Source: Notospermus geniculatus | Taxonomy: Eukaryota; Nemertea; Pilidiophora; Heteronemertea; Lineidae | Length of the DNA stretch: 64,000 bases | Direction: 5' to 3' | NCBI GenBank assembly: GCA_002633025.1 | Contig: NMRB01000098.1 | Span: forward strand, 536,663-600,662 | Shown: positions 10,785 through 21,295 of the stretch, piece after piece | Layout of the letters: each line of letters opens with the position of its first letter | How positions within the stretch are numbered: position 1 is the first letter of the stretch | The notes under the pieces: model-generated | What the model was told of the DNA's origin: nothing | The model's input: the letters and a program-made list of their open reading frames with translations, nothing else | Databases searched by the model: none | Program-made: the position numbers and the translations under genes

Positions 10785-11951
10785 TATGGCAAGCCGAATG
10801 TCCATTCCGGCCTAAACCATGACCTAAACTATGGTTTAGGGCCCTAAACTGTAGTTTAGGCACCGTAAACCATGGCTTGGAGAAAAACGTCCATTTCGGC
10901 AGGCCTAAACCATAGTTTAGGATCGTAAACCATGGTTTCGAATAAACCATGGTTTAGGAATCCGAAACTGGTTTACAGCATTCTCTGTTTTCAAAAAACT
11001 TGTGTTCACAGTAAAACACGGTTTGCAAAACTGCCAATCGGTCTAAACCATGGGTTACGGTCCCCAAACTATGGTTTACTGCGAAATGTCCATTCCCAAA
11101 GCACCGATTGTCCATTCCGGCGTAAACTATAGTTTAGGTACCCTAATCTGTAGTTTATTCCAAATCGGTGTATTCTCTATTCCATAAAACCCTGAATCAG
11201 AGCATCTCGTGCACATAACCCCGAATCAGCACATCCTGCGATACCGCTATTAGTTTCCCTACTGTCAACGAGATGGCGCGCTGGTTTCCAGGCTACACGT
11301 GGACGTTCAGCGACCGGTCATTGGTGGGCTATCACTCTAGCTGTGTAGGCCTATGTTCTGTCGTACAATCTTTGTCATGAATCACAGTAGGCCAGCGTTG
11401 CGTCGATGCTGATGATAATAATTCATTCTCGTGCGATTTCGAACCATTCGAAATTGTAATCTAGGCCTGCTGCTTTTCAGGACCGGATCCATTTTGGGCA
11501 GAGCAATGATTTTTTTTAACAAGAAAATATTTAATCAGATAAAAGTTAGAGTATTTTGCTCTCAGATGCCAGAAAAATGCATCTAAAGCACTTAAAAATT
11601 GTCAATTTTTTCTGGGGGGGGGGGGGNTATGGTTTAGGACGCCTAAACTGTTGTATTCAGTGATTCAAAGTTTACTGAAATCTTCCGTTTTCGGCTTTGG
11701 AATCACAATTTGCAGCATTCTGTCTTTTAATGGACATTATTTTCTCTAAACTATGGTTTAGGGTCCCTAAACCATGGTTTAGGGCTATAAACTATAGTTT
11801 ACGCGTCCAAATGGACGTTTTTCTCCAAACCTTGGTTTACGGTGCCTAAACTATAGTTTAGGACCCTAAACCATAGTTTAGGGTCCTAAACCATGGTTTA
11901 GGGATTGTAAACCATGGTTTCGGCCGGAATGGACATTCGGCTTGCCATAGA
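10785..11951. mobile_element. Inverted-repeat element filled with CCTAAACCATGGTTTAGG palindromes
   Basis: Ends share TATGGCAAGCCGAATGTCCA followed by TTCCGGCC (left about 10785-10813; right the complement at about 11917-11948). Inside both ends, 18-20 bp palindromes of the type CCTAAACCATGGTTTAGG recur about fifteen times in all, separated by CGTCCATT-type words. The middle (11165-11735) is unrelated and holds a G13 run ending in an N at 11627. GATGGCAT / GATGGTAC outside the ends may be a diverged target duplication. No coding capacity. Confidence 0.65.
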
Positions 11952-12000
11952 TGGTACGCCTCAATCATGGAATATAAGATACAGGTTAGTACCTGCAGGA

Positions 12001-14166
12001 TTATTTATTCATTGAGTTTTCGAACAGGGTTAGGTATCTGTCCATCCTTGCCATTCTGTCTTCATGTTGTTTCTGCAGCATAGATTGCAGGCCCTCTTGC
12101 TGCTGCTTCAACTCGTCCATGTAAGCCACAATCTTATCCTGTGGGGACACTCGATCCGACAGCTTTGTTTTCTTTGTCTTCAACTTCTTCTTCTTTGGCT
12201 CATCTCCCTCACCACTATCATGACTACCATTATCAGCTGCTGTTGTAAACTGATCATAATCACAGGCAGATGAAGTCATCAGGTCATCAATACCTTTCAA
12301 CGAGTCGTATAGAATCTTCGGTTTCATTGAAGCCCTGTTACCAAACAACTGGTCCAACCTATCAAAGTACTTTGGCCTGGGGACAAGTGCTGCGCCAGTT
12401 TTGTTTTGCGAATCGACATGTTCAGTGTATTTCTTTTTAATACTTTTCCACTTGTTCATACACTGTGTGCCTGTTACATTGACCGTGAATTCTGTCATCA
12501 TTTTCTTAGCAATGTCATTCCAAAGTTTCTCATGACGATTGGCAGCCAAGAATTTGTTGTGAACACTAATCCTCATTTCGACAAGCAAATCTTCTTCCTG
12601 TGGTTCCCAAACGTGAATAATACTGGCAGGCACAGATCGAATACTTGCACGCTCATTTTGCTGGACGTGGGGAGGTTCTGCACAACTGGTCTTACCATGG
12701 TTACTGTTTGAACTATCGGCACTGCTGGACCGTGGCTTCTTTTTTTTACCATGAGCTTCAAATATCTGCCTCACGATGTCGTTTCTGACTGCTTTGTCTG
12801 AAGTGAAAAGAAGAAAACATCATCCTGACAGTGAGAAGATGAGTAAAGGGGTTTTCTTTCGCCAACATTCTGTTCACAAAAAAACACACGAAACGAAAAC
12901 TGAAAGGTCACATGAACCTGACCTGAGCCAAACACACTTTCAATGAATTAAAGCATTAGCCTGTCAACATAATCACTGGTTGTAGGCCTTAGTAGACCGA
13001 GTAGTAAAATGTGCATACCAGTATCCGGCGACTCCAACATATCTACAATCGACTTTGGTAGCATTACTGTCACCGACTCTTTCCCATCTTCCGTCTGCAA
13101 AGTTAGTCTGATCCTGAAATGACAAAGGAAATATATTTTAGGGTTGATGAAATAAAAAACAACTAAAAGTTTTACTAAGCGAAGTCAAGGGAAAGCAAAT
13201 GCCAAGGGAACTAACTTGAGAATTGAAAGGCCTAGGTCGGACCAGTGAGTGTTTCCACTAGAAACGATGGTACCATCGGAGCTTGGTTGTAGAGGAATTA
13301 CAGGCCTTCCAAGCATGGAGGTATAAATAGGCCTAGCCTAGCCTATGCCCTAATATAGGCCTAATAGGCCTAGCGTAGCTACAGGTTCCAAGTACGGTAT
13401 AGCGGGCCAAGTCGTAGGAAGTGCGCCGAGTGTGTAGGCCTAGCATGCTAGGCCTAGGCCTATCATGCCTATGTAGGCCTAGCCTAAGCCTGTATGTGTC
13501 CCCCCCTAGGCCTACCAGTAGGCCTGGGGGGGCCTACAGTAGGCTCCATCAGTGGACACAATCACGCTACACCGTGACTGTAGGCCTACATTCGCCTGTA
13601 CAAAATGTACCGGTATACATGGTATATCATAACTTCGTTTAAAAAAACTTTTAGCCTAGGCCTAATTGAAAAAAATCTGCCATAGGCCTAGTAGGCCTAT
13701 TCATGTTGAACACACATAGGTAGGCCTAGGCCTAGGCCTAGGTAGCTAGGCCTAGTAGAGGCCTAACTCGATGTAGGCCTGCCCTACTGCTAGGCCTACT
13801 AGGCCTAGCCTAGGCCTATTTTTTTAGGAAGAATTTTAAGTTTTTTTTCAATGTTGATTTTGTACACAATTCTGGAGAAAATGTATGTAAAAAATTGGTT
13901 TCCTCAGAAGGTTTTCATGCTAGCCTAGCGTGATTTCACGGCCTACACTGTACATTGCGGCATGCATGTAGCATGTGTAGTGTAGGCATGTAGGCATGTG
14001 TCACTTCCCATGGGCATGACTTATATTCATCATCACACTGTTCCACACCACGCCTGAGCATATATATCGGGGAAGAAGTACGCAAGACACGGTAACTTTG
14101 CCGTGAAGTTGGTACGTACGTCTCAGAAATGTCAGACGACACGCCAAATTTTTCCGACGACGCCAT
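12001..14166 (-). CDS. Harbinger-associated Myb/SANT-like DNA-binding protein, 3 exons, 312 aa
   Basis: Proposed second protein of Harbinger-1, a nuclear DNA-binding partner of the transposase. Exons on the minus strand are 14166-14120, 13113-13019 and 12797-12001, with GT..AG junctions and matching phases (2, then 1). The start is an AAGATGG-context ATG 157 bp inside the right terminal repeat. Exon 3 contains a trihelix/Myb-type domain (HVWEPQEEDLLVEMRIS ... WNDIAKKMM ... CMNKWKSIKKKY) with the spaced tryptophans expected of the fold. It continues into a lysine-rich nuclear-localisation-like run (DEPKKKKLKTKKTK) and ends in a glutamine-rich coiled coil (MDELKQQQEGLQSMLQKQ). No stops. The first exon is inferred from phase, splice sites and position; exons 2 and 3 are well supported. 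Confidence 0.8.
13310..13815. repeat. AGGCCTA simple-sequence tract
   Basis: Dense TAGGCCTAGGCCTA words within intron 1 of the Myb-like gene. The same motif is scattered through the window (for example 5860-5930 and 49195-49215). Confidence 0.75.
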
Positions 14167-14301
14167 CTTGGTTCGAGTTCAACCCTCGGTAAAGCGAGGG
14201 TCAGACCCGAGCAGCGAATTAGGTCAAATATGACGTCACTCGGGTCGCAACCCTCGGAATCGGTACAATTCGATTGGAACTCGGGTCGCTCGAGTCGAAC
14301 A

Positions 14302-14323
14302 CGAGTTGCAATCGAAGTCGCCC
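14302..14323 (-). repeat. Right terminal inverted repeat of Harbinger-1
   Basis: Complement begins GGGCGACTTCGATTGCAACTCG, which aligns with the left end at 19 of 22 bases. TAG follows at 14324-14326. Confidence 0.85.
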
Positions 14324-14519
14324 TAGGAGGTCAGTCATTAACGTCCAGGAGATGGCACTTACAAGGCAAGGCTAGGCATTTCCAGGTCATTGTGAGTATA
14401 ATATTCCAACGAACTTCTTCGTTCTGATTGGTCGAACAAAGAACGAAGCTCCAGCGCCCATTATGGTATGAAACGAAGGCCTAGTCATGAGTACTCTGGA
14501 CTGATCTTTTAGAGGCGAG

Positions 14520-15284
14520 GACAAAGTACGTTCGATATCGAATTTTGCGACGGATATCATGCCGTATTGGGCCTGAGGAAGATGCTCGATATAGCAAGAG
14601 AATATTCCACTGAATATAAAATTTCCTTTAACGCAGTAAAACGTAGGTCACTGGCATTTAATACGTAGGTCACTGGCATTTAATTCAGATAACACACCGA
14701 GCCTCATTTTTGATGGTAATAATGTGATACATCAATCAAATGAAGAACTCCATCTAGGGATATTACTTGGTACCGGTACTAATGTTCGATTAAAAAGACT
14801 GCAACGTCTGGTCAATGATTTATACAGAAGAACAAACCTTTTAATGGCCCAATTCAGATTTGCCAATTTTGATACTAGGTACAAGCTTTTCAAAAGTTTC
14901 TGCATGTCACTATACGGATATCAACTGCAAGATTTATCTCACCGCGGTATGGACGAATTATATATTGCGTGGCGAAAATGCATTCGTCAAGTCCTATCAT
15001 TACCTTATAGAACCCACAGTGCATTACTACCATATCTAATTGATGATCTAAGTATTGAGGCACAAATTCAGAAACGGCTTGTGGAATTTATTTTCTCATT
15101 GCTAGAGTCAGAAAACATCTATGTCAGGATCTGCTCTAAACTTATTTCCGGTGGATCCCGTTCTCCTATAGGAAATAGTGTAAAGGTACTACTTACCAAA
15201 TACAGGTGGCACAGGCACCAGTTACCAGATAACAACTATAGGTTTTTTTCATTAGAGTGCTCTGCCTCTGCTCATGCCCTTTAG
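14520..15284 (+). pseudogene. Non-LTR retrotransposon reverse transcriptase, C-terminal fragment
   Basis: The frame around 14560-14700 reads like the region just after the YADD motif (LGLRKMLDIAREYS, YKISFNAVK). An interrupted frame from 14724 then continues with LHLGILLG, LYGYQLQDLS and WRKCIRQVLSLPYRTH, the thumb/connection region of LINE reverse transcriptases. The 5' half, endonuclease and 3' end are missing. A 23-bp exact tandem duplication (ACGTAGGTCACTGGCATTTA unit, 14642-14685) breaks the upstream frame. Clade not assignable; the LP.RTH block suggests a CR1/L2/Jockey-like group. It is a dead remnant just outside the right end of Harbinger-1. Confidence 0.72.
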
Positions 15285-16835
15285 GCCAGCCCCCTTTTAC
15301 GGGAAGGCGTACGATTGGCTACCTGGTATTAGTGGGCAGGCGACACCATTCAGTGCACAGAACGATTAGCTGCCCGATTGACAGGCTTATAACCTCATTC
15401 CAAGATATGCGGGCGGGACATAATTGCTTTGTGTTGAGCTCGGTCCGACAGCGACCTCCTGCTGGGCTGATTGCAATAGGAGCCGGTGTAACGGTACAGA
15501 GTGTCTCCCTGTAAAAAGTGTCCCCTTCTATTGTTGAATGACGGAATAAGCGGCATGACTATAGAAAATCAATCCCCAGAGATTAGAATGTAATACTAGT
15601 AGGATCTTTTGTTCCTGGGACAGTTTTCGTGGGGACATTCTTTCCCTTAACACCGACAGCGAGTTGACCGACAGGTGGTCACTACATCTATGGCGGACCC
15701 AGTCACTATCGATCGTGCAGCAATCACGTAGATGTCTTGTGCATTGGCCCGCTAGAACTTTGCTGCCATTTTTGTCGGCAATATGCGCGGCTGACTGCTC
15801 CTATTCCGAAGACCGATGCCGCCGGGCGGGAATGATCTCGCCATTGACGGGGCAGTCGTGCGCAAAGCAGCATCACAAAAGTTTCAGACGTTGTGGCCAA
15901 ACCCTCGGTTGGTAGACCGAGGGTCTGGCTGCGCGAGACTACCGCACAAGGATGAATGATTGAGCGCATATCCTTTTGTCACCGAAGCAAGTAAAGAGCA
16001 TAAGAATTCAATGGTGGCGCATAAGCCTTTTGTCAAAACGAGCATTAGGGCATTGTGAGCAATAATTAAGGCACAAGGAGCGCACTCCCAAGCAAGTAAA
16101 GAGCATAAGAGTTGAATGGTGGCGCATAAGCCTTTTGTCAAATAGGGCATTGTGAGCATTAATAGGCGCATAGCGCGAGCACTTCTGATTGCGCGATCAA
16201 CTGAGTTTATTACCGACCGTACATCATCCATTCCCTCCAGCCGACGAAAGCTGTATTTCAGTTGCTCCTGATCATACATGTAAACACAACCACGACAATT
16301 GCTCCAGGCATGACAGAAGATCAGCGCGCCCCTGTAGAAACCCACGTGGCCTCTCGTGACGTGTTACCCGCCGCCACCTGTCAATCATAGTGCTTATTAT
16401 AATATGAATGGGAAAAGGGCACTGAATGCTCACTCTATGCGCCAATGTGAAAAAAACCTATTGTAGTCCTACGTATGTGACACCTATATTGTACTTTATT
16501 TGCACATTCCTCACACTATATTTGCACCTCCAGCACACCACTGGCTGTACATAATTTGTACGAAACAAACATACATGTATATTCCTCGTCACCGAATGTT
16601 GACGTGTCATGGCCTTATTGTTCCTTTCCTATAACCTCGGCCATGTGACCAATACTCGATGAACGGATCATAGGCGGCCATTTAGTAATATAATTTTTCA
16701 AGTGTTCTATATGCTGCACAGGTTATAAAGGAAAAGCTGCAACAGTGTCACGAATGGCAACTGGCAGAACTATTCCTGCAGACCATTTTTGTTGCCCTAT
16801 TTGGATTACCGACTATAAAAGGTATTAATGAGTTT
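15285..16835. other. No supported gene; local direct repeats
   Basis: The sequence GCGCATAAGCCTTTTGTCAAA plus AGCAAGTAAAGAGCATAAGA occurs two to three times between 15965 and 16160 as a diverged direct duplication of about 105 bp. The frames across it repeat LTKGLCATI and are by-products of the duplication. Nothing else recognised. Confidence 0.4.
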
Positions 16836-16837
16836 AA

Positions 16838-16982
16838 GAAACCACACGTTAACGCTAACGCTAACGTTAGTGACGTCATTTTCACGTCACATCGAATGAA
16901 TTCGTTGTATTTCTTCTGGGGTGACGTCATTTTGACATAATTAGCGTTATCGTTAGCGTTAACGCTTGGTTTCTTAAACTCA
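16838..16982. mobile_element. Small MITE with GAGTTTAAGAAACCA termini
   Basis: Left arm GAGTTTAAGAAACCACACGT followed by TAACGCTAACGCTAACG is mirrored by the right end (complement GAGTTTAAGAAACCAAGCGT, TAACGCTAACGATAACG). Both arms are followed inward by TGACGTCA. Total about 145 bp. It carries the same GTTAACGC-type subterminal words as the ends of Harbinger-2. Confidence 0.75.
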
Positions 16983-17159
16983 CTATTTTCGCGGTCCTTT
17001 ATAATCTTTGGAACACAGGAAAAATTATATCACTTAATTGGTTTCCATTCGCCATTGAATTTATTCAGTTTTATATAGAATCCGCTAAATCCGCCAGAGC
17101 TGTTGATTCTGCTACTTCTACATGGCCATCATAGGCCTACATAGACGCAAATTTATTAT

Positions 17160-17560
17160 CTCGAATACATGTAATATAGTGATGTTACATAATTTCCAAA
17201 CCACCTAACAGCAACTTTATGAAACAGGCCCCTGATTGTCAAGCTAGCTCGATAAATAACACTGCTCATCGAGTGGTTGACAAACATAAGACGGAATGTA
17301 GTGCTTATATCCATCGAGCGGCTCTGAATAAACTAGGTCTATTCGGTTTGGATGGTTTGCTAACAATGAAAATGCGCCAATTCAGTTATATTCAAACAAT
17401 GAAAATGCGTCATTTCAATTATTTGGAAATAATGAAAGTACAAGTTTGGAAATAAAGGGCCATATTTACGAAGCGCGATTTTCTCTTGACCGCGCGTGGT
17501 CAAATCGCGCGGCTAAAGAGGACTCGTCCGCGGAAGCATAAGCGTGGGTTAAGCGGACAG
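17160..17560. repeat. Degenerate TTTGGAAATAATGAAAAT-type repeat ending in a GGGCC(A/G)TATTTA terminus
   Basis: Contains imperfect copies of AACAATGAAAATGCG and GGTGGTTTGGAAAT, then GGGCCATATTTACGAAGCGC. It is related in opposite orientation to 54310-54720, so both probably belong to one non-autonomous transposon family. Confidence 0.5.
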
Positions 17561-17805
17561 TTAGGAAGAAATAATCGTTCGTTTATCCGTACGCACGCGA
17601 TTGACCATTTGGTAATCATGCGGTGACCAGACCAAGTTGCTTCGATTGAGTAATTCAGGCCTGGCGAAGGTTTTAGAATGTGAAGTTACGTGTATAGGGT
17701 CAGTGAACAATACCGCACTATTCCATGCATGATGTCAGACAAGAAACGGCATGATAATTTCAGCGAAGATGAGCGCATGGGCTGGGAAGAAAAGAGCGAA
17801 AGTGA

Positions 17806-18053
17806 TAGAGGAACATCTTGCCTGACAAGGGTTCCTATCACTCGTACTCTCGATCTCGCTCAATTCACCCTTGCCTGAAACTACCCCCATTTCCACTCGC
17901 ATCGCCGCCGAGAGATGAGCGGCCAATCACAGCTCTCCTAACATATTTTGTGTCAACCGCGCCTCCAGGGTTTATGTAGTGAAAGACGTATCTGAAATAT
18001 ACAGCACATAAAGCCGGTGGTACCTGGAGACGAGGTTGGACCAGAGAAACAAA
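17806..18053 (+). promoter_or_regulatory. Shared 5' region of RecQ-like unit 1
   Basis: From ACATCTTGCC at about 17813 to the start codon, this 240-bp stretch is nearly identical to the stretch before the unit-2 helicase (41585-41833). It therefore marks the left limit of the duplicated module seen so far. Upstream sequences differ. It includes CAATCACAG (CCAAT-like), CCGCGCCTCC and the start context AACAAAATGG. A promoter role is inferred from position only. Confidence 0.5.
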
Positions 18054-18416
18054 ATGGCATCCACTGCGGCGAGTTCCGAAGTTCATGAAGTTTTGGAATC
18101 AGAAGTTCTTAAAAAGTTCAAGCTTTCGTCGCTCACTACCCATCAAAAAGAAGCAATTCATGCATTTGCATCAGGGAACGACGTTTGTGTATCCACAAAG
18201 ACCGGGGGCGGGAAGTCGTTGATGTTTCAATGCGCTCCACTTGTTCAGGCAGCACAGGCAGGACAGTGCATGCAGTGTGGACAATGCATATGATGATGAT
18301 GCAAGCAGTAGGCCTAGTAGTGAGGTCGAGGACGATGATTCTGTTGTTGTGGTGATAGCTCCTCTGCTGGCTATCATGCAAGAGCATTGTGAAAGACTGA
18401 ATTCTCTGGGGTTTAA
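18054..18416 (+). pseudogene. RecQ-like helicase, unit 1, 5' part of exon 1
   Basis: Matches the intact unit-2 gene from its start codon to the middle of exon 1. Walker A reads TKTGGGKS instead of TKTGSGKS. Compared with unit 2, an 8-bp deletion after APLV (about 18244) shifts the frame, ending translation about 15 codons later. The exon is then cut at 18416 by a Kolobok-type element inserted at TTAA and resumes at 30379/30383. Unit 1 therefore cannot make the helicase. Confidence 0.85.
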
Positions 18417-18602
18417 GGGGGATGTAAAGAGGACATGTTTCATTTGAAATAGAAATAGCCAAATTCTAAAATGGACAAGAACTGCCTTATTAATTTTTGT
18501 TTCCTGGAATTCTCTGCACCAAAGGTGTCTATTGAGGTAAGAGAGCAAAGTGTATCACTTGTTTGGAACTTCAAGTGCACTTCCATTGTTTTAATAATGA
18601 AT

Positions 18603-18882
18603 GTATTGTCTTTACTGGGGTGCAATCAAAGTCATGAAAAATGTCCGGGACCTCTCCAGAAAATGGTGTACACCGTGCATCGATATTAAATGCACACTCA
18701 ACGACACACGAAATGCATTGCAATCACTGCACGCCGCCATGCACGATGTATTAAGTTTGGCAACACCACGACTGATGGGCCGCCATTCGCAAAAATCGGA
18801 TGAGCCAGCTCGAAAACCGGCTCCAAAAAAAGTTGAATTAATCGGTACCATGACCGACGATTACCTACAACTGACAACCTAA
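18603..18882 (+). other. Open frame of unknown meaning near the Kolobok left end
   Basis: A 93-codon frame (…RDLSRKWCTPCIDIK…KPAPKKVELIGTM…) with a basic, alanine/proline-containing C-terminus. No domain recognised. Possibly a remnant of an accessory exon; equally possibly chance. Confidence 0.2.
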
Positions 18883-19138
18883 ACAATCTGCAGATAATAT
18901 TTTACAAACTAATCCGTTTTTACTGACATCGCATGCCATCTGCTCCGATGATTTCACTTTTGAATTTTGTTTACATTTCACCATGCTCGACACGAAACTC
19001 GGTCAGTGCCTTTTCACATCACGTAATAATACACCATGTGCCACGCTTCAATGCTTATAAGAAGCCAAAAAACTATAATGTGATTCAGTCTAACCGATTT
19101 TCAATGTTATTTCGGGTGTTTGCTTAGGTTTTCATTTC

Positions 19139-19515
19139 GTTTTATTCATTTTAGGACTTTTGACGGGGACTACTTCTTTGCCCACTTACTTCCGCTGTAG
19201 TATGTACTGAGGCCGTGGTTTCCAAACTTCATGACTTGGTTTGACATTTCCAACAAAACCAACTTTTAACATCGATTTCGACTTCTGATCGATCCCGATC
19301 GGTATTGGCATCTGCAATCATGCTTTGGAGGACACGTTCATGTCTGTGGCCCAATAATCAGGTAACGTATTTTCATGAATGCATTTTTATTCATTTTAGG
19401 ACTTTTGACGGGGACTACTTCTTTGCCCACTTACTTCCGCTGTAGTATGTACTGAGGCCGTGGTTTCCAAACTTCATGACTTGGTTTGACATTTCCAACA
19501 AAACCAACTTTTAAA
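19139..19515. repeat. ~246-bp tandem duplication, second copy split by an insertion
   Basis: TTTATTCATTTTAGGAC...CAACTTTTAA at 19139-19272 recurs at 19386-19514. The rest of the unit (AACATCGATTTCGACTTC...ATGAATGCA, 19269-19384) recurs only at about 24446-24565. The second copy is therefore interrupted by the element at 19516-24440, and the first copy shows the uninterrupted site. Confidence 0.8.
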
Positions 19516-19707
19516 CGTGAACGAACAAAAAGCCCCCATGCGACGAGCAAGAGAATTGCAAACGCCCTGCAAATACCTCAAACGAAGGCTCAGAACATGA
19601 TACACCCCACGACGCCAGGAGGGCGCCACCTTATTTGCCTTCAGGCAACAGAGCTGTCAACATCTCCGGGTACCTCTTACACTACTCAAAGAAAAAAAAT
19701 TGTAGTC

Positions 19708-19788
19708 CTTTAGACGGGATTCGAACCGTCGACCGTCTGATTTGTAATCCACCGCTCTATCCACTCGGTCGACGAGCCAACTGACAGG
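19708..19788 (-). repeat. tRNA-like Pol III sequence (pseudogene or SINE head)
   Basis: Minus strand has an A-box-like GAGTGGATAGAGCGG, a perfect B box GGTTCGAATCC inside a good T-arm (GACGG...CCGTC), and a T8 run about 11 bp after the arm, as a Pol III terminator would be. The acceptor stem does not pair (GGCTCGT against AAAGGAC) and the anticodon stem is poor, so a working tRNA is unlikely. Confidence 0.55.
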
Positions 19789-19883
19789 GTCATGATTTAT
19801 GTTTGTCATAGACGTAGGCCTTCGACTTACGTTATAATGCTACGAGTAAGAGAAAACATGTGAAGTCTTCCAACAAGTTCGGT

Positions 19884-19962
19884 GACCGGATGGGGAAGAC
19901 AGCGGGACAGGGATAACAAGGCGCGGGTTCGATTCCCAGCTGGGGGCAAACTTTTTTCTTTG
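19884..19962 (+). repeat. Second tRNA-like B-box sequence
   Basis: GGTTCGATTCCCAGC with flanking CGCG and a T6 run 8 bp further on resembles a T-arm and Pol III terminator. The A box and acceptor stem are unconvincing. Confidence 0.35.
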
Positions 19963-20373
19963 AAAAAAAAAGCAGAGATGCCAACCTAAAAATTTGGCTG
20001 TCAGTATTTTTTCCTAAATTTTGGCCATTTGTCAGTAGTTTTAGGGTTGCTGTCAGTAGTGAAGTATTTTAGTAAAACACAAACTTTTGAAGTGAATAAA
20101 CTAGTCTAATAATGCATGGAACACGTGGAAATGTGATGTTAGTCGAAAATTGTTAGTTTTTTATTGTAATTCTGTGAACAATGAACGAAATAAAAATAAG
20201 GAACAAACTCAACCAACATTAGTTGTAAATTTACTTACAACCAAGTGGATTAGCAAAGTGGGTAGCAAAATCTTCAATTGCAGCATGGAGTCCTTGTGTC
20301 AACATCACCACCCTCCTTAGGTCAGTACTGTTTTACAGTTCTAAACTGAACACCTGATGAAGTCCTCTTGTCC

Positions 20374-21108
20374 TTTTAAGTTCAACTGAATCACCTTACA
20401 GCCCTCCTTGGGTCTGTCTTTTAAGTTCAACTGAATCACATTAGCCCTCCTTGGGTCTGTCTTTTAAGTTCAACTGAATCACATTAGCCCTCCTTGGGTC
20501 TGTCTTTTAAGTTCAACTGAATCACATTAGCCCTCCTTGGGTCTGTCTTCTAAGTTCAACTGAATCACATTAGCCCTCCTTGGGTCTGTCTTTTAAGTTC
20601 AACTGAATCACATTAGCCCTCCTTGGGTCTGTCTTTTAAGTTCAACTGAATCACATTAGCCCTCCTTGGGTCTGTCTTTTAAGTTCAACTGAATCACATT
20701 AGCCCTCCTTGGGTCTGTCTTTTAAGTTCAACTGAATCACATTAGCCCTCCTTGGGTCTGTCTTTTAAGTTCAACTGAATCACATTAGCCCTCCTTGGGT
20801 CTGTCTTTTAAGTTCAACTGAATCACATTAGCCCTCCTTGGGTCTGTCTTTTAAGTTCAACTGAATCACATTAGCCCTCCTTGGGTCTGTCTTTTAAGTT
20901 CAACTGAATCACATTAGCCCTCCTTGGGTCTGTCTTTTAAGTTCAACTGAATCACATTAGCCCTCCTTGGGTCTGTCTTTTAAGTTCAACTGAATCACAT
21001 TAGCCCTCCTTGGGTCTGTCTTTTAAGTTCAACTGAATCACATTAGCCCTCCTTGGGTCTGTCTTTTAAGTTCAACTGAATCACATTAGCCCTCCTTGGG
21101 TCTGTCTT
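20374..21108. repeat. 43-bp minisatellite, about 17 nearly identical copies
   Basis: Unit begins GCCCTCCTTGGGTCTGTCTT and ends CTGAATCACATTA. Copies are almost identical, with occasional changes such as TTCTAAG for TTTTAAG. The array lies between the hAT left end and the stop codon of the hAT transposase, so probably in its 3' untranslated region. There are no unique spacers, so it is not a CRISPR-like array. Confidence 0.95.
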
Positions 21109-21295
21109 CGTTTCATCAAGTCACAAATGAACACCCACCACCTTGGGTGAAAATTGAATAGTCATGACTAGTACTCTTCTGCATATGAGAAAGGCAAAAT
21201 AATTAAAAGATATGAGAGTTTCAGTTGCCACCTCATTAGTCATGTCTGTCTTTGTCCCTTGTTGTAGGCCTATACTCCTTAGCACCTGCTGTATC

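Larger units (their letters stand above)
5260..14323. mobile_element. Complete PIF/Harbinger DNA transposon (Harbinger-1), 9,064 bp
   Basis: The left end reads GGGTGACTTCGATT and the right end is the complement of GGGCGACTTCGATT. Extended to 22 bp, 19 positions match. TAG stands immediately outside both ends (5257-5259 and 14324-14326), which fits the 3-bp target duplication of PIF/Harbinger elements. Each end carries the first exon of one gene about 115-160 bp inward, pointing inward: the DDE transposase from the left and the Myb/SANT-like protein from the right. That two-protein plan is the known one for animal Harbinger elements, where the Myb-like partner binds DNA and helps bring the transposase to the nucleus. 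Between the gene tails lies about 4.3 kb of repeats and inserted pieces. Both genes read through without stops when spliced, so the element may be, or recently was, autonomous. Confidence 0.85.

Noticed and set aside
15884-16345. 153-codon minus frame with repeated LTKGLCATI
   Set aside because: Arises from a local ~105-bp direct duplication; no domain, and cysteine/leucine content unlike a real protein.
19708-19788. Functional tRNA gene
   Set aside because: B box and terminator are good but the acceptor and anticodon stems do not pair, so it is listed only as tRNA-like.
20374-21108. CRISPR-like look of a regular repeat array
   Set aside because: Units are contiguous with no unique spacers, and the genome is eukaryotic; it is a 43-bp minisatellite.
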